Assembly: GCA_050943315.1 (NCBI GenBank)
Contig: JBMNOY010000027.1
Location: forward strand, 1-27,008
DNA length: 27,008 nt
DNA from: JBDKUD01 sp050943315
Lineage (GTDB): Bacteria; Bacillota; Syntrophomonadia; Syntrophomonadales; Syntrophomonadaceae
Direction: 5' to 3'
Position numbers and translations under genes: made by a program. Shown piece by piece: positions 14,893 through 23,511 of this stretch (positions are counted from its first letter, which is position 1; every line of letters begins with the position of its first letter). The notes under the pieces were generated by a model, which worked only from the letters and a program-made list of their open reading frames with translations, did no database searches and was not told the origin of the DNA.

Positions 14893-15990
14893 TTGATTGA
14901 GTTAAAACGCGGAAAAATTTTGGAGCAGCTTTTCACCAGGGAAGGGATAAAAGGTTTTTCCGTTCAAGTAGGCAGCGAACAGGCCAAATGCATTGTTTAT
15001 CCAGGGCTAACCGGTGATGTCAAACCAGGGGATGAAGTTGTACTTAATACTTCAGCAGTATCACTAAATTTGGGAACCGGCGGCTATCATTTTGTGGTCG
15101 CCAATCTCAACACCCAGGGACAGAGCTTAGAACCGGGCGGACATATTATGAAACTGCGTTACACTCCTCTGCAGATTAAGGTTCTTAGTGTGGAAGAGGA
15201 GGATAGTCCTTACCGGGAAGAAATGCTTTCCGCCGATAGTCTGGATCATATACCGGTTTTGGTGGGGACACTGCATTCAATGCTGGCCCCTCTGTGTCTG
15301 GTGCTGCAAAGCAAGGGCCTTAAGGTCGCGTACGTAATGACTGATGGTGCAGCCTTGCCTATATCCTTTAGCCGGACAGTGGACTGGCTAAAAAAGAATA
15401 ATCTCTTACAGGGTACCATAACTATAGGAAACGCTTTTGGAGGTGATCTGGAGGCAGTAAACATCTATTCCGGTATGCTGGCAGCCAGAAAGGTTTTTAA
15501 AGCTGATGTAATTATTGTGGCCATGGGACCGGGGATAGTTGGCACGGGCACCAGGTGGGGGTTTACCGGCGTGGAACAGGGGGACATCCTTAATGCAGCC
15601 GAAGCTGTAAACGGAATACCGGTAGCCATTCCGCGGATAGGTTTTTCCGACCCCCGGGCGCGTCACCGGGGTATCAGTCATCATACTATAACCGTGCTTT
15701 CCCGGATATGCCGGGTAAAGGCACTAGTTCCTCTGCCCTGGCTGGAAGAGAGCAAGATGTCCCTGATAATGGAACAAATTGAGAAAGCGGGACTTATTAA
15801 CCGTTATCGGTTCTGTGTAGAAGACAGCAGCCCTTTTCTGGATGTTTTTCGCAACTGTGAACTGAGGTTAACCACTATGGGGCGCGGGGTAGATGAGGAG
15901 ACAGACTTCTTCCTTACTCTGGGAGCAGCGGCTTTGACTGCTGTACGCCTGCATAATGGTGAACGTCCGGGATATATCAGTAAGGTATAA
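14893..15990 (+). CDS. DUF3866 family protein, unknown function
   Basis: The protein has 365 residues and is cytosolic by composition. It begins with a beta-rich domain (about 1-100, VYPGLTGDVKPGDEVVLN, like a small barrel). A larger alpha/beta domain follows with GNAFGGDLEAVN, VAMGPGIVGTGTRWGF and IPRIGFSDPRARHRGISHHT, which look like ligand-binding or catalytic loops rich in Gly, Asp and His. I recognise the pattern as DUF3866, found in Firmicutes and Actinobacteria near nudix, recN/steA or xerD genes. No activity is known to me. TTG start with GGAGGT at 14880-14885, 7 nt away. It lies 87 nt after the peptidase gene. Confidence 0.75.
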   Translation: MIELKRGKILEQLFTREGIKGFSVQVGSEQAKCIVYPGLTGDVKPGDEVVLNTSAVSLNLGTGGYHFVVANLNTQGQSLEPGGHIMKLRYTPLQIKVLSVEEEDSPYREEMLSADSLDHIPVLVGTLHSMLAPLCLVLQSKGLKVAYVMTDGAALPISFSRTVDWLKKNNLLQGTITIGNAFGGDLEAVNIYSGMLAARKVFKADVIIVAMGPGIVGTGTRWGFTGVEQGDILNAAEAVNGIPVAIPRIGFSDPRARHRGISHHTITVLSRICRVKALVPLPWLEESKMSLIMEQIEKAGLINRYRFCVEDSSPFLDVFRNCELRLTTMGRGVDEETDFFLTLGAAALTAVRLHNGERPGYISKV

Positions 15991-16228
15991 TCACCCCGGT
16001 TCTATTTCAGCGGTTAGGGTGGTCACGACACTACTCTTAATGTAAATGCATATTAATAAATTGGAGTAAAGTTGTCTCCGGGGGATACCCAGGGAACAAA
16101 TTAATAAGGTCTTTGACTTTTCCGGTTAGGCATATGCCTTGCTTTTTAACCATTAGTTGCAATATTTATCACCTCGCTTTTAAATTTATGCTGATAATGG
16201 GAAATATATGCAGGAGGGAGAAAAGATT
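15991..16228 (+). other. Intergenic region before the nudix gene
   Basis: There is no ORF with a plausible SD. TTGCAA near 16157 followed after 17 nt by TTAAAT is a possible sigma-A promoter for the nudix gene. AGGCATATGCCT at about 16129-16140 is a perfect 12-base palindrome followed by TTGCTTTTT. It could be a weak terminator or an operator. Confidence 0.3.
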
Positions 16229-16792
16229 ATGGATCTTACTGAAAAGACCATTGATTCACGCAGGATTTTTGACGGTCGCATTATCAAGGTAAAAGTGGAC
16301 ACTGTAAGCATCCCCAACGGAGGGCAAAGTACCCGGGAAATAGTAGAACACCGGGGAGCTGTAGCCATAGTCCCAATATATGCAGATGGTGACATATGTA
16401 TGGTGCGGCAGTATCGTAAACCGGCGGAAGCGGTTTTACTGGAGATTCCTGCTGGTACCCTGGAGGAAAATGAGGAACCTCTGAAATGTGCACAGCGGGA
16501 ACTGGCTGAGGAGACTGGTCTAAAGGCACAAAATTGGGAAAAGGTGCTTCATTTTTATAGTGCCCCGGGTTTTAGTACGGAAGTGATTCACCTTTACCTA
16601 GCGGTCGGATTGACCACCGGGGATACCAATCCAGATGCCGATGAATTTATTCAGCTGGAAAAGATTCCTCTTAAAACTGCTTATGAGATGATTTTTGACG
16701 GTAGGATTATTGATGGTAAAAGTATTATCGGAATACAGCATGCCTACCATAAATTTAACCATGGCTCCCTTACCAAGGGTAATATAGATTAG
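16229..16792 (+). CDS. nudF: ADP-ribose pyrophosphatase (Nudix)
   Basis: The enzyme hydrolyses ADP-ribose to AMP and ribose 5-phosphate. It has 187 residues. The complete Nudix box GX5EX7REUXEEXGU lies at residues 76-98 (G76, E82, R90-E91, E94-E95, G97). VRQYRKPAEAVLLEIPAGTLE just before it is characteristic of the ADP-ribose-specific NudF type. The start is set at 16229 because AGGAGGGAG (16212-16220) is 8 nt upstream; an earlier ATG at 16208 lies before that SD. Nudix genes near xerD/spoIIM are common in Firmicutes. Confidence 0.93.
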   Translation: MDLTEKTIDSRRIFDGRIIKVKVDTVSIPNGGQSTREIVEHRGAVAIVPIYADGDICMVRQYRKPAEAVLLEIPAGTLEENEEPLKCAQRELAEETGLKAQNWEKVLHFYSAPGFSTEVIHLYLAVGLTTGDTNPDADEFIQLEKIPLKTAYEMIFDGRIIDGKSIIGIQHAYHKFNHGSLTKGNID

Positions 16793-16928
16793 TTTGAATC
16801 CATAAATATTGTAGCGGCAGTCTTCGCAGGAACAAAAAGCGTACCGCGCGGTATTTAAATAAGCACTAAGCAGGAATCACATAATGAGCGGAAATTATGA
16901 AGCAGGATTCAGGGAAGAGTGATAAGTA

Positions 16929-18107
16929 TTGCGTAATATCTATGGGGATTTACATATCCATATAGGCAGGGCCAAAGACCGGCCGGTCAAAATCACCGCA
17001 TCCCGGCAATTGACCCTGCACTCGATTATCTTTACCGATGCCCCCCGTAAGGGGCTGGATATGGTGGGAGTAGTTGATGCGGGTAGTATTCTGGTCTCTG
17101 CCGAGATAGAAGAGATGCTCGGTTGCGGCGATTTAAGAGAGCATAAAGACGGCGGTTTCGTGGCCACAAACGGCGTTTTGCTGATTGCCGGCTGCGAAAT
17201 TGAATGCCGGGAAGGTATGCATCTGATTTCCTATTTGCCCAATCTGCAGAGTATAAAGAAATGGCAGAATTATATGCGAAGCAGAGTATCAAACCTGGCC
17301 CTTTCGACTCAGAAAGTAAATGCGGGTATTGTTGATATCATTAACTTGACTATACTGCTGGATGGTATTTTCTGTCCTGCGCACGCCTTTACTCCCCACA
17401 AGGGTATTTATGGTATGTGGGCAGAACGTATAGGTGACCGCATCGGGGCTGATTTGAACCAAATCAAGGTGATTGAATTAGGCTTAAGCTCGGATACGGA
17501 TATGGCCGGATTACTGGCGGAAACCAGGCTTTTTACCTTTTTGTCCAATTCGGATGCTCATTCACCAGGTAATGTAGGACGGGAATATAATCAGTTCCGC
17601 CTGGCTGATCTTTCTTTTGAGGAACTGCGCTATTGTTTGGAAAACCGGAATGGCCGCAGGGTTATGGCCAATTATGGCATGGATCCTCTTATGGGCAAGT
17701 ATCACCGTAGTTACTGCCCGGTTTGTGATACTATTACCGGCGAGCTGCCGCCAGTCCTGAGTTGCCCTAACTGCGGAAACGGGAAAATTGTTCTGGGGGT
17801 CTATGACCGTATAATCCAAATAAGTGATTATAAAGAGCCACGCCAGCCGTTGGGACGCCCGCCTTACTATTACCGGGTTCCACTGCAAAGCATACCCGGG
17901 ATTGGCCCCAAGACAGCCAGCCGGTTACTGGCCTATGCCGGGAATGAAATTGAACTGTTGGAGAAAACGGAAATAGAGGTCATAGCCAAACTGGCCGGTG
18001 CAGATGTTGCCAGCACAATTGCAACCATGCGTAAACAACGGCTTAGAATCGTTCCCGGGGGAGGAGGCAAATATGGAAAGATTGTCAAGAATAACGGTCA
18101 CCACTGA
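16929..18107 (+). CDS. Endonuclease Q-type PHP nuclease
   Basis: The protein has 392 residues. The PHP domain (about 1-240) has the metal motif DLHIHIGRA (H9, H11), ECREGMHLI (E92-H98 region), PAHAFTP and SNSDAHS (D209, H211). A four-Cys zinc ribbon follows (C263, C266, C279, C282). A C-terminal helix-hairpin-helix-like segment (SIPGIGPKTASRLL, about 321-334) binds DNA. This architecture is that of endonuclease Q, which cuts 5' of deaminated bases (uracil, hypoxanthine) and abasic sites. It was first known in archaea and is also found in some Bacillus and Clostridia. TTG start with GAG-rich SD at 16912-16919. Its end overlaps the next gene by 35 nt. Confidence 0.83.
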   Translation: MRNIYGDLHIHIGRAKDRPVKITASRQLTLHSIIFTDAPRKGLDMVGVVDAGSILVSAEIEEMLGCGDLREHKDGGFVATNGVLLIAGCEIECREGMHLISYLPNLQSIKKWQNYMRSRVSNLALSTQKVNAGIVDIINLTILLDGIFCPAHAFTPHKGIYGMWAERIGDRIGADLNQIKVIELGLSSDTDMAGLLAETRLFTFLSNSDAHSPGNVGREYNQFRLADLSFEELRYCLENRNGRRVMANYGMDPLMGKYHRSYCPVCDTITGELPPVLSCPNCGNGKIVLGVYDRIIQISDYKEPRQPLGRPPYYYRVPLQSIPGIGPKTASRLLAYAGNEIELLEKTEIEVIAKLAGADVASTIATMRKQRLRIVPGGGGKYGKIVKNNGHH

Positions 18108-18738
18108 TGCCAGCGGCGCGCAACAGGCGGCCCGGGAGGGAATGCTGGTGATGGTAGTGGATGTTATAGATATGTCAACTTCGTTGGAAAGCGCTTTGGA
18201 TGCAGGTGCTTATGCGGTACTTGGTTCCAGCCCGGATTTTACCCGGGCACCGGTCAAGGTGTTTCCGGAGAAAATAGGCCGGGAAGCCGTACGTCTGTCT
18301 AAAGAGGCCGGAAAGGGAATAATAATCATTAGTGAACCTAGAGCAGGAACTGATGAAGAAAGGCTGGGACGCTGCCAGAAACTAATCAGGGGAATTGAGC
18401 GGGAGAAAGGTTTTATCGAAGCTATTATACCTAATATGGGGGCGGAAGTTCCTAAGCTAGCTGCCATGGAGAACAGAGTAGTAGTAGCTGTAACCGATAC
18501 TGGAGGAGTTGCCTTTGATGCCGCCTTTATAGAGAGCAAACTGGTAATAACAGGTACAGTAGCCCGAACCTACCGCCAGAAAGGGCTGGCTCCGGCCCAA
18601 AAAGCTGTAAAGAGGGCTGAACAGCTAATGGCCGCCAACCAGACTAGCGGGGTAGCCATAGTGGCTGCCAGCCGAAATTCCATGGAGGATGTTCTGGCAG
18701 CTCAGTTTATTGCCAGCCTGATGCTCAATGACAGGTAG
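18073..18738 (+). CDS. Conserved protein of unknown function, faint ComB-like resemblance
   Basis: The protein has 221 residues and is soluble. I do not recognise it with confidence. The segment VVDVIDMSTSLESALDAGA (residues about 29-47) resembles the DV-x-RAST motif of 2-phosphosulfolactate phosphatase (ComB), and the C-terminal SRNSMEDVLAAQFIASLM has the right flavour. Sequence between them (GKGIIIISEPRAGTDEE, VVVAVTDTGGVAFDAAF) does not settle it. The start is ATG 18073, with a GGGGGAGGAGG SD just upstream inside the endonuclease gene. It overlaps both neighbours, so it is translated as part of the operon. ComB family activity, if any, would need testing. Confidence 0.6.
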   Translation: MERLSRITVTTDASGAQQAAREGMLVMVVDVIDMSTSLESALDAGAYAVLGSSPDFTRAPVKVFPEKIGREAVRLSKEAGKGIIIISEPRAGTDEERLGRCQKLIRGIEREKGFIEAIIPNMGAEVPKLAAMENRVVVAVTDTGGVAFDAAFIESKLVITGTVARTYRQKGLAPAQKAVKRAEQLMAANQTSGVAIVAASRNSMEDVLAAQFIASLMLNDR

Positions 18739-18755
18739 TGAGTGGAGGGATAAGG

Positions 18756-20108
18756 TTGAAGCCTATTTATGTGATTGGACATAAGAATCCTGATATAGAT
18801 TCAATAGCGGCCGCCATCAGTTATAAAATCTTCAAACAAAGTACTGATGAGGGACTGTATATAGCAGCAGCAGCCGGAGAAGTAAATGAGGAGACCAGGT
18901 TTGTGTTGGATCATCTAGGCTTTGAGGCCCCGGTAGTGTTGAAAGATGTTGGCACCACGGTAGGTGATTTACTGGATGATTACGACAATATTTATGTAGG
19001 TACAGATATGAGTCTCGTTGAACTGGGCAATTTAATGCGTAAACATGATCTCAAAACTGTGCCGGTATTAGATGAAAAACATGGTTTCTTAGGTTTAATT
19101 ACCATTGGTGACGTGGCCATGATTTATATGGATGCCCTGGGAAGTGGAAGGGAGATTGAGAAAAGCCCGGAGATTCTGAGAAATATTTTGGACCGGAAAG
19201 TAGCCGATATTATGAAAACGCGTAATCTGGTTTTGTTTGACAAAGAAGAAACTGCTGAAGAAGCCAAAAAGCAGATGCTGACTACCCGGTTTCGCAATTA
19301 CCCGGTAGTTGATGATAATAACCGGTTCCTGGGTATGATATCCCGGTATAATCTGTTACAGATGAAACGCAAGAGGCTTATTTTGGTGGACCATAATGAG
19401 AAAAACCAGGCGGTTGATAATATTGAGGATGCCGAAATCCTGGAGATTGTTGACCACCATCGGGTAGGGGATTTGCAGACCCTGTCGCCAATATTTTTCC
19501 GTAATGAACCGGTTGGTTCCACATCTACATTGATAGCAGGCTTTTTCTTAAGCAATGATATATATATTAACAAGGATCTGGCTGGATTAATGTTAGCTGG
19601 AATAATGTCCGATACGATGATTTTTAAATCACCTACTACTACCCCCAAAGATAAAAGGGTAGCGGAGGAACTGGGGCAGATTTCCGGCCTTGATCCGCTT
19701 AAGTGGGGTAAAGAAATATTTGCCCGTATTGATGGCATTGAGCATAGTACGGATAGGGAGATTATAACCCAAGACCTGAAGGAATATGTTTCTGCCGATA
19801 CTATTTTTGCGGTTGGTCAGGTTGAAACAATGAATATGGGACAGTTGGAAAAGCGCAGAACGAATCTGGTCGAGACTATGAGGGAAATCTGCAGTCAAAA
19901 AGGGTATGCCCTTTTGTGTTTAATGGTTACTGATATCCTGGGGGAAGGAACGGAACTGTTCGTGGTCGGGGAAAAAAGTCTTCTTGCCCAGGAGGCCTTC
20001 GGAAGCCAGCTTACTAACGATAGTATATTTTTAAAAGGGGTAATGTCTCGTAAAAAGCAAGTAGTGCCAGTGATTTACGAGGTGTTAAGGAAAGATAATG
20101 TTATGTAG
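18756..20108 (+). CDS. ppaC: Manganese-dependent inorganic pyrophosphatase with CBS domains
   Basis: The enzyme hydrolyses pyrophosphate to phosphate (family II). It has 450 residues. The DHH domain is split: GHKNPDIDS at 8-16, then two CBS domains (about 63-128 and 147-203, with PVVDDNNRFLG), then VDHHRVGD and the DHHA2 part (PVGSTSTLI, SPTTTPKDKR). CBS-PPases are inhibited by AMP/ADP and activated by ATP or diadenosine polyphosphates. No DRTGG domain is seen between the CBS domains, so it is the short type, as in Moorella. TTG 18756 with GGAGG 7 nt upstream is preferred over GTG 18738, which overlaps the upstream stop. PPi control suits an energy-limited anaerobe. Confidence 0.94.
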   Translation: MKPIYVIGHKNPDIDSIAAAISYKIFKQSTDEGLYIAAAAGEVNEETRFVLDHLGFEAPVVLKDVGTTVGDLLDDYDNIYVGTDMSLVELGNLMRKHDLKTVPVLDEKHGFLGLITIGDVAMIYMDALGSGREIEKSPEILRNILDRKVADIMKTRNLVLFDKEETAEEAKKQMLTTRFRNYPVVDDNNRFLGMISRYNLLQMKRKRLILVDHNEKNQAVDNIEDAEILEIVDHHRVGDLQTLSPIFFRNEPVGSTSTLIAGFFLSNDIYINKDLAGLMLAGIMSDTMIFKSPTTTPKDKRVAEELGQISGLDPLKWGKEIFARIDGIEHSTDREIITQDLKEYVSADTIFAVGQVETMNMGQLEKRRTNLVETMREICSQKGYALLCLMVTDILGEGTELFVVGEKSLLAQEAFGSQLTNDSIFLKGVMSRKKQVVPVIYEVLRKDNVM

Positions 20109-20159
20109 CCGGCTAAAACCCGGGTGTAAATAAATCATTATAGTGTGAGATTCTCATTG

Positions 20160-20190
20160 AGGCCTGAGATTTTTTTCAGGTCTTTTTGTT
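20160..20190 (+). terminator. Rho-independent terminator after the pyrophosphatase gene
   Basis: AGGCCTGA (20160-20167) pairs with TCAGGTCT (20176-20183) with one G-U pair, followed by TTTTGTTTT. It ends the operon that includes the pyrophosphatase gene, and spoIIM begins a new unit. Confidence 0.88.
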
Positions 20191-20273
20191 TTGGGAATAA
20201 TCATCTCCTGCCAGAAATAATAATGGTTAAGAAGAAAATATAAATGCCAGCTAATTAGTTAAGGAGAATTTTC

Positions 20274-20885
20274 ATGAATTTGAAGCAGCGCATAAAACAG
20301 CATATTGCAGATAACCGCTGGCAATATATTCTACTATCGGTAATATTTATTATCGGTTTAATAATGGGCAACTACAAGGTCCTTAGCCTGGATGGAGGGG
20401 TGAGGAGTCATTTAACCGGCTTGCTCGATACCTATTTATCACAAGATATGCCGGGAGACCTGGACAGTAAAGCCATCTTTATGGGAGCGTTTATAAATCA
20501 AGCCCGGATGGTATTTTTAATTTGGCTGCTGGGATTAACGGTGATTGGTTTTCCATTAATACTGGGGGTAATATTTTATCGGGGATTCTCACTGGGGTTT
20601 ACTATGGGATTTTTGGTTCACGAAAGGGCAGGAGCCGGTGTCATAATCACTATTTTGTCCATCCTGCCGCAGAACCTGATTTACATACCATTCTTGCTCA
20701 TATGGGCAGTTATCGGTATTAATTTTACCGCCTATCTGGTTCGGGGGAGAAATGTCAGTGCCATACCGCTGGGAAAGGGGCTTGTTTCCTACACAGCTTT
20801 GATGGTGGTCTTCCTGGTGGTTATTCTTATCGGCTCTTTTGTAGAGGCTTACCTGTCGCCGTGGTTTCTGGGCCTGGTTTTATAA
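20274..20885 (+). CDS. spoIIM: Stage II sporulation protein M
   Basis: SpoIIM is a mother-cell membrane protein that with SpoIID and SpoIIP drives peptidoglycan remodelling during engulfment. It has 203 residues with about five hydrophobic helices. An N-terminal basic tail (LKQRIKQHI) leads to the first helix; GFPLILGVIFYRGFSLGFTMGF and the LPQNLIYIP motif are typical. ATG start with AAGGAG upstream. It follows the terminator of the previous operon and heads the group leading to xerD, as in B. subtilis. I saw no convincing sigma-E promoter. Confidence 0.93.
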   Translation: MNLKQRIKQHIADNRWQYILLSVIFIIGLIMGNYKVLSLDGGVRSHLTGLLDTYLSQDMPGDLDSKAIFMGAFINQARMVFLIWLLGLTVIGFPLILGVIFYRGFSLGFTMGFLVHERAGAGVIITILSILPQNLIYIPFLLIWAVIGINFTAYLVRGRNVSAIPLGKGLVSYTALMVVFLVVILIGSFVEAYLSPWFLGLVL

Positions 20886-20918
20886 CGACAATAGGAAAAC
20901 AAAAAGGAGGTCTAGCAC

Positions 20919-21176
20919 ATGATTATTGTGATAGCCAAATGGAAGAAAAAGTTGGTTGGTTTAGTGACGGCTATGATTATCGTTGTTGCTTTTGCAGCCG
21001 TTATTCCTCTGCTTTCGGGTATTCTTTATAACAAGATTCCCGTTTTCAGCGGATGGTTTCGTGATGAACGGCCCAGCGGCAACCCCATGCGGGTTGAAAG
21101 AACTCAGGAGGGCACTCGTTTTGATAAAGCTATTGATCAATTCGTAATAAAATTGCAAGATTTTTATTATGATTAA
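20919..21176 (+). CDS. Small membrane protein at the YqzK position
   Basis: The protein has 85 residues. A basic N-terminus (KWKKK) is followed by one membrane helix (about 12-34). A charged extracytoplasmic part follows, ending KAIDQFVIKLQDFYYD. In B. subtilis yqzK (DUF4227) sits between spoIIM and xerD, and this gene has the same place and similar size and shape, but I cannot show homology from motifs. The SD, AAAGGAGGT ending 8 nt before the ATG, is close to perfect, so the gene is real and probably well translated. Confidence 0.7.
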   Translation: MIIVIAKWKKKLVGLVTAMIIVVAFAAVIPLLSGILYNKIPVFSGWFRDERPSGNPMRVERTQEGTRFDKAIDQFVIKLQDFYYD

Positions 21177-21266
21177 AAGAACTAGCAGGAAATGCCTTTA
21201 ATATGTTTAATGTAAGAGTATGCTTAATAAAGCGGGAAACCATATAAGCTAACGCCGAGGTAGGAT

Positions 21267-22160
21267 ATGAACAATTATATTTCAGCATTTCTGGAATACC
21301 TAAATTTTGAAAAAGGCTTATCCCCTAACTCCCAGGAAGCTTACCGGCGGGATCTGGACAAGTTTGGCCATTTCTTGCACAATACCTATGGCCATGTACC
21401 AATTCCTCAACAGATTACCCAGCAGGATGTTATGGATTTTCTAACCTGGCAACTGGATAAAAAAGATGCTTACTCAACCATGGCCAGAAGCCTCTCCAGT
21501 ATAAAAAGCTACTTTAAATTTCTTGTATTGGAAGGGGTCATTGATATTAACCCGGCTATTGATTTGGAAACTCCCAAAATAAAGCGCCGGCTGCCGGTAA
21601 TACTTACTATTGAAGAAGTGGACAACCTAATGAAGCAGCCCAATGTTCTAACCCCTCTGGGATTAAGGGACCGGGCTATGCTGGAGTTAATGTATGGTAC
21701 CGGTATGCGGGTTTCGGAAATGCTGGCGATGGAAATTGATGACATAAATATGACCGCCGGGTTTGTACGTTGTATGGGAAAAGGCCTAAAAGAAAGAATC
21801 ATTCCCATTAATAAAATGGCTATTGATTGGGTGCAGAGGTACCTGGCCCGATCCAGAAATTTTTTGGTTAAAAATCATTTAGAACGTACCCTTTTTGTTA
21901 ATGCTAGAGGTAGAAGGATGAGTCGTCAGGGTTTCTTTAAAATTTTATCCGGCTACGTAAAACAGGCCAAAATAAACAAAGACATTACCCCTCATTCACT
22001 GCGCCATTCATTTGCAACTCATCTCCTGGAAAACGGGGCTGATTTGCGGGCGGTTCAGGAGATGCTGGGACATGCTGATATATCTACTACCCAGATTTAT
22101 ACCCATCTGACTAAAACCAGACTGAGAGAAGTGTACCAGCAATATTTCCCTCGTGCTTGA
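21267..22160 (+). CDS. xerD: Tyrosine recombinase XerD
   Basis: XerD resolves chromosome dimers at dif together with XerC and FtsK-type translocases. It has 297 residues. The N-terminal SAM-like core-binding domain covers 1-90 (FLEYLNFEKGLSPNSQEAYR). The catalytic domain carries the full set R148 (GMRVSE), K172 (GKGLKER), H243 and R246 (HSLRHSFATHLL), H269 (LGHADI) and Y278 (IYTH). It is in the xerD/ripX position of B. subtilis (spoIIM-yqzK-xerD-drm) and so is a housekeeping recombinase, not a mobile-element integrase. Confidence 0.94.
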   Translation: MNNYISAFLEYLNFEKGLSPNSQEAYRRDLDKFGHFLHNTYGHVPIPQQITQQDVMDFLTWQLDKKDAYSTMARSLSSIKSYFKFLVLEGVIDINPAIDLETPKIKRRLPVILTIEEVDNLMKQPNVLTPLGLRDRAMLELMYGTGMRVSEMLAMEIDDINMTAGFVRCMGKGLKERIIPINKMAIDWVQRYLARSRNFLVKNHLERTLFVNARGRRMSRQGFFKILSGYVKQAKINKDITPHSLRHSFATHLLENGADLRAVQEMLGHADISTTQIYTHLTKTRLREVYQQYFPRA

Positions 22161-22199
22161 AGTGATATACGCATTCTGATCCTTTGCGCTATCTCACCA

Positions 22200-22213
22200 C
22201 ACCTGACCAGGTG
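22200..22213. other. Short perfect inverted repeat upstream of deoB
   Basis: CACCTG (22200-22205) and CAGGTG (22208-22213) are separated by 2 nt, giving a 14-base dyad about 105 bases before deoB. It could be a dimer-binding operator or a chance palindrome. Confidence 0.25.
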
Positions 22214-22319
22214 AATGTTTCGGATTACGCAAAATATTATAAATAGCAGGCAGCATTAGAAAGAGATTTTTTGGACAAGCTTTTTCGCTTCCAGCCTGAT
22301 ATTAAGGAGGATTTTATCG

Positions 22320-23489
22320 GTGTTTAAAAGGGCTATTCTAATAATTCTGGACAGTGTTGGCATCGGGGCCTCCGAGGATGCCTATTTATATGGTGATGAA
22401 GGTTCAAATACTTTGAAAAATACTGCTTGTGCGGTAGGAGGACTGAATTTGCCTCACCTGGCCCGGCTGGGCCTGGGCAACCTGGATGATTTAATGGGGG
22501 TGGCGCCGGTGACAGCAGCCCAGGGTGCCTTTGGTAAAATGAAAGAACGCTCTAAAGGCAAGGACACTACCACCGGACACTGGGAAATCACCGGCCAGAT
22601 ACTGCACGAAGCGTTTCCAACCTATCCGCATGGGTTCCCCTTAGAATTAATCCAGGAATTTGAGAAGCTTATAGGCACCAGAATACTGGGCAATAAGGTA
22701 GCCTCGGGAACCGAAATTATTCAGGAACTGGGTCCCGAACATATTGAAACCGGCTATCCTATTGTTTATACATCAGCAGACAGCGTTTTTCAAATTGCTG
22801 CCCATGAGGAAATAATACCCCTTGAACGGTTGTACGAAATATGCCGTATAGCGCGCCGCTTATTAACCGGAGAACATGGTGTGGGCCGGGTTATTGCCCG
22901 CCCGTTTGTAGGTTCAGCAGGTAGTTTTATCCGTACTTCCAACCGGCACGATTTTTCCCGGGAACCAAACCGGAATGTTCTGGACTACATTATCGAATCA
23001 GGTCAGGAGGTAGTAGGGATAGGGAAGATCAAAGATATATTTGCTGGCCGCGGGATTAGCAGTTCACTCCCGATCCGGAATAACCGGGATGGTGTGAACA
23101 AAATAATAAGTACCCTGAAAAATGACTTTAAGGGTTTGGTTTTTGCTAATCTTATTGATTTTGACCAGCTGTATGGACATCGTAATGATGCACATGGTTA
23201 TGCCTCGGCACTGGAAGAATTTGATGCTTTTTTACCTGATCTGATGGCTGCTATGCTGCCCGAAGATATGCTGGTAATTACTGCTGATCATGGATGTGAC
23301 CCGACTACGGCCAGTACCGACCATTCCCGTGAACATGTGCCCTTACTGGTATATGGTCAGAAACTGAAAGCCGGTGTGGATTTAGGGTTGCGTTCCAGTT
23401 TTGCGGATGTTGGGCGAACTATTGCTGATCATTTGGAAGTTGAAGTAAAAGAAATGGCTGGGGAGAGCTTTTACTCGCTTATAAAGTAA
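22320..23489 (+). CDS. deoB: Phosphopentomutase
   Basis: The enzyme interconverts ribose/deoxyribose 1-phosphate and 5-phosphate in nucleoside catabolism. It has 389 residues. This alkaline-phosphatase-superfamily metalloenzyme shows metal-binding ILDSVGIGA (D11), the phosphorylated Thr of KGKDTTTGHWE, the LIDFDQLYGHRND segment and TADHGCDPT, then DHSREHVPLLVYG. GTG start with AAGGAGGA upstream. It is co-transcribed with the next gene, 22 nt away. In B. subtilis a purine nucleoside phosphorylase (pupG) follows deoB; here a pyrimidine-type enzyme takes that place. Confidence 0.96.
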   Translation: MFKRAILIILDSVGIGASEDAYLYGDEGSNTLKNTACAVGGLNLPHLARLGLGNLDDLMGVAPVTAAQGAFGKMKERSKGKDTTTGHWEITGQILHEAFPTYPHGFPLELIQEFEKLIGTRILGNKVASGTEIIQELGPEHIETGYPIVYTSADSVFQIAAHEEIIPLERLYEICRIARRLLTGEHGVGRVIARPFVGSAGSFIRTSNRHDFSREPNRNVLDYIIESGQEVVGIGKIKDIFAGRGISSSLPIRNNRDGVNKIISTLKNDFKGLVFANLIDFDQLYGHRNDAHGYASALEEFDAFLPDLMAAMLPEDMLVITADHGCDPTTASTDHSREHVPLLVYGQKLKAGVDLGLRSSFADVGRTIADHLEVEVKEMAGESFYSLIK

Positions 23490-23511
23490 GTTGGACCAGG
23501 GGGTAATGATA

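Noticed and set aside
19298..19738. 146-residue ORF on the - strand
   Set aside because: It is the reverse of the conserved pyrophosphatase gene, with no SD and no motif.
20522..20722. 66-residue ORF within spoIIM in another frame
   Set aside because: Fully nested in a conserved gene, without an SD.
21267..22160. Integrase of a mobile element
   Set aside because: The tyrosine recombinase is in the conserved xerD position beside spoIIM and deoB. No attachment repeats, transposase or phage genes lie nearby.
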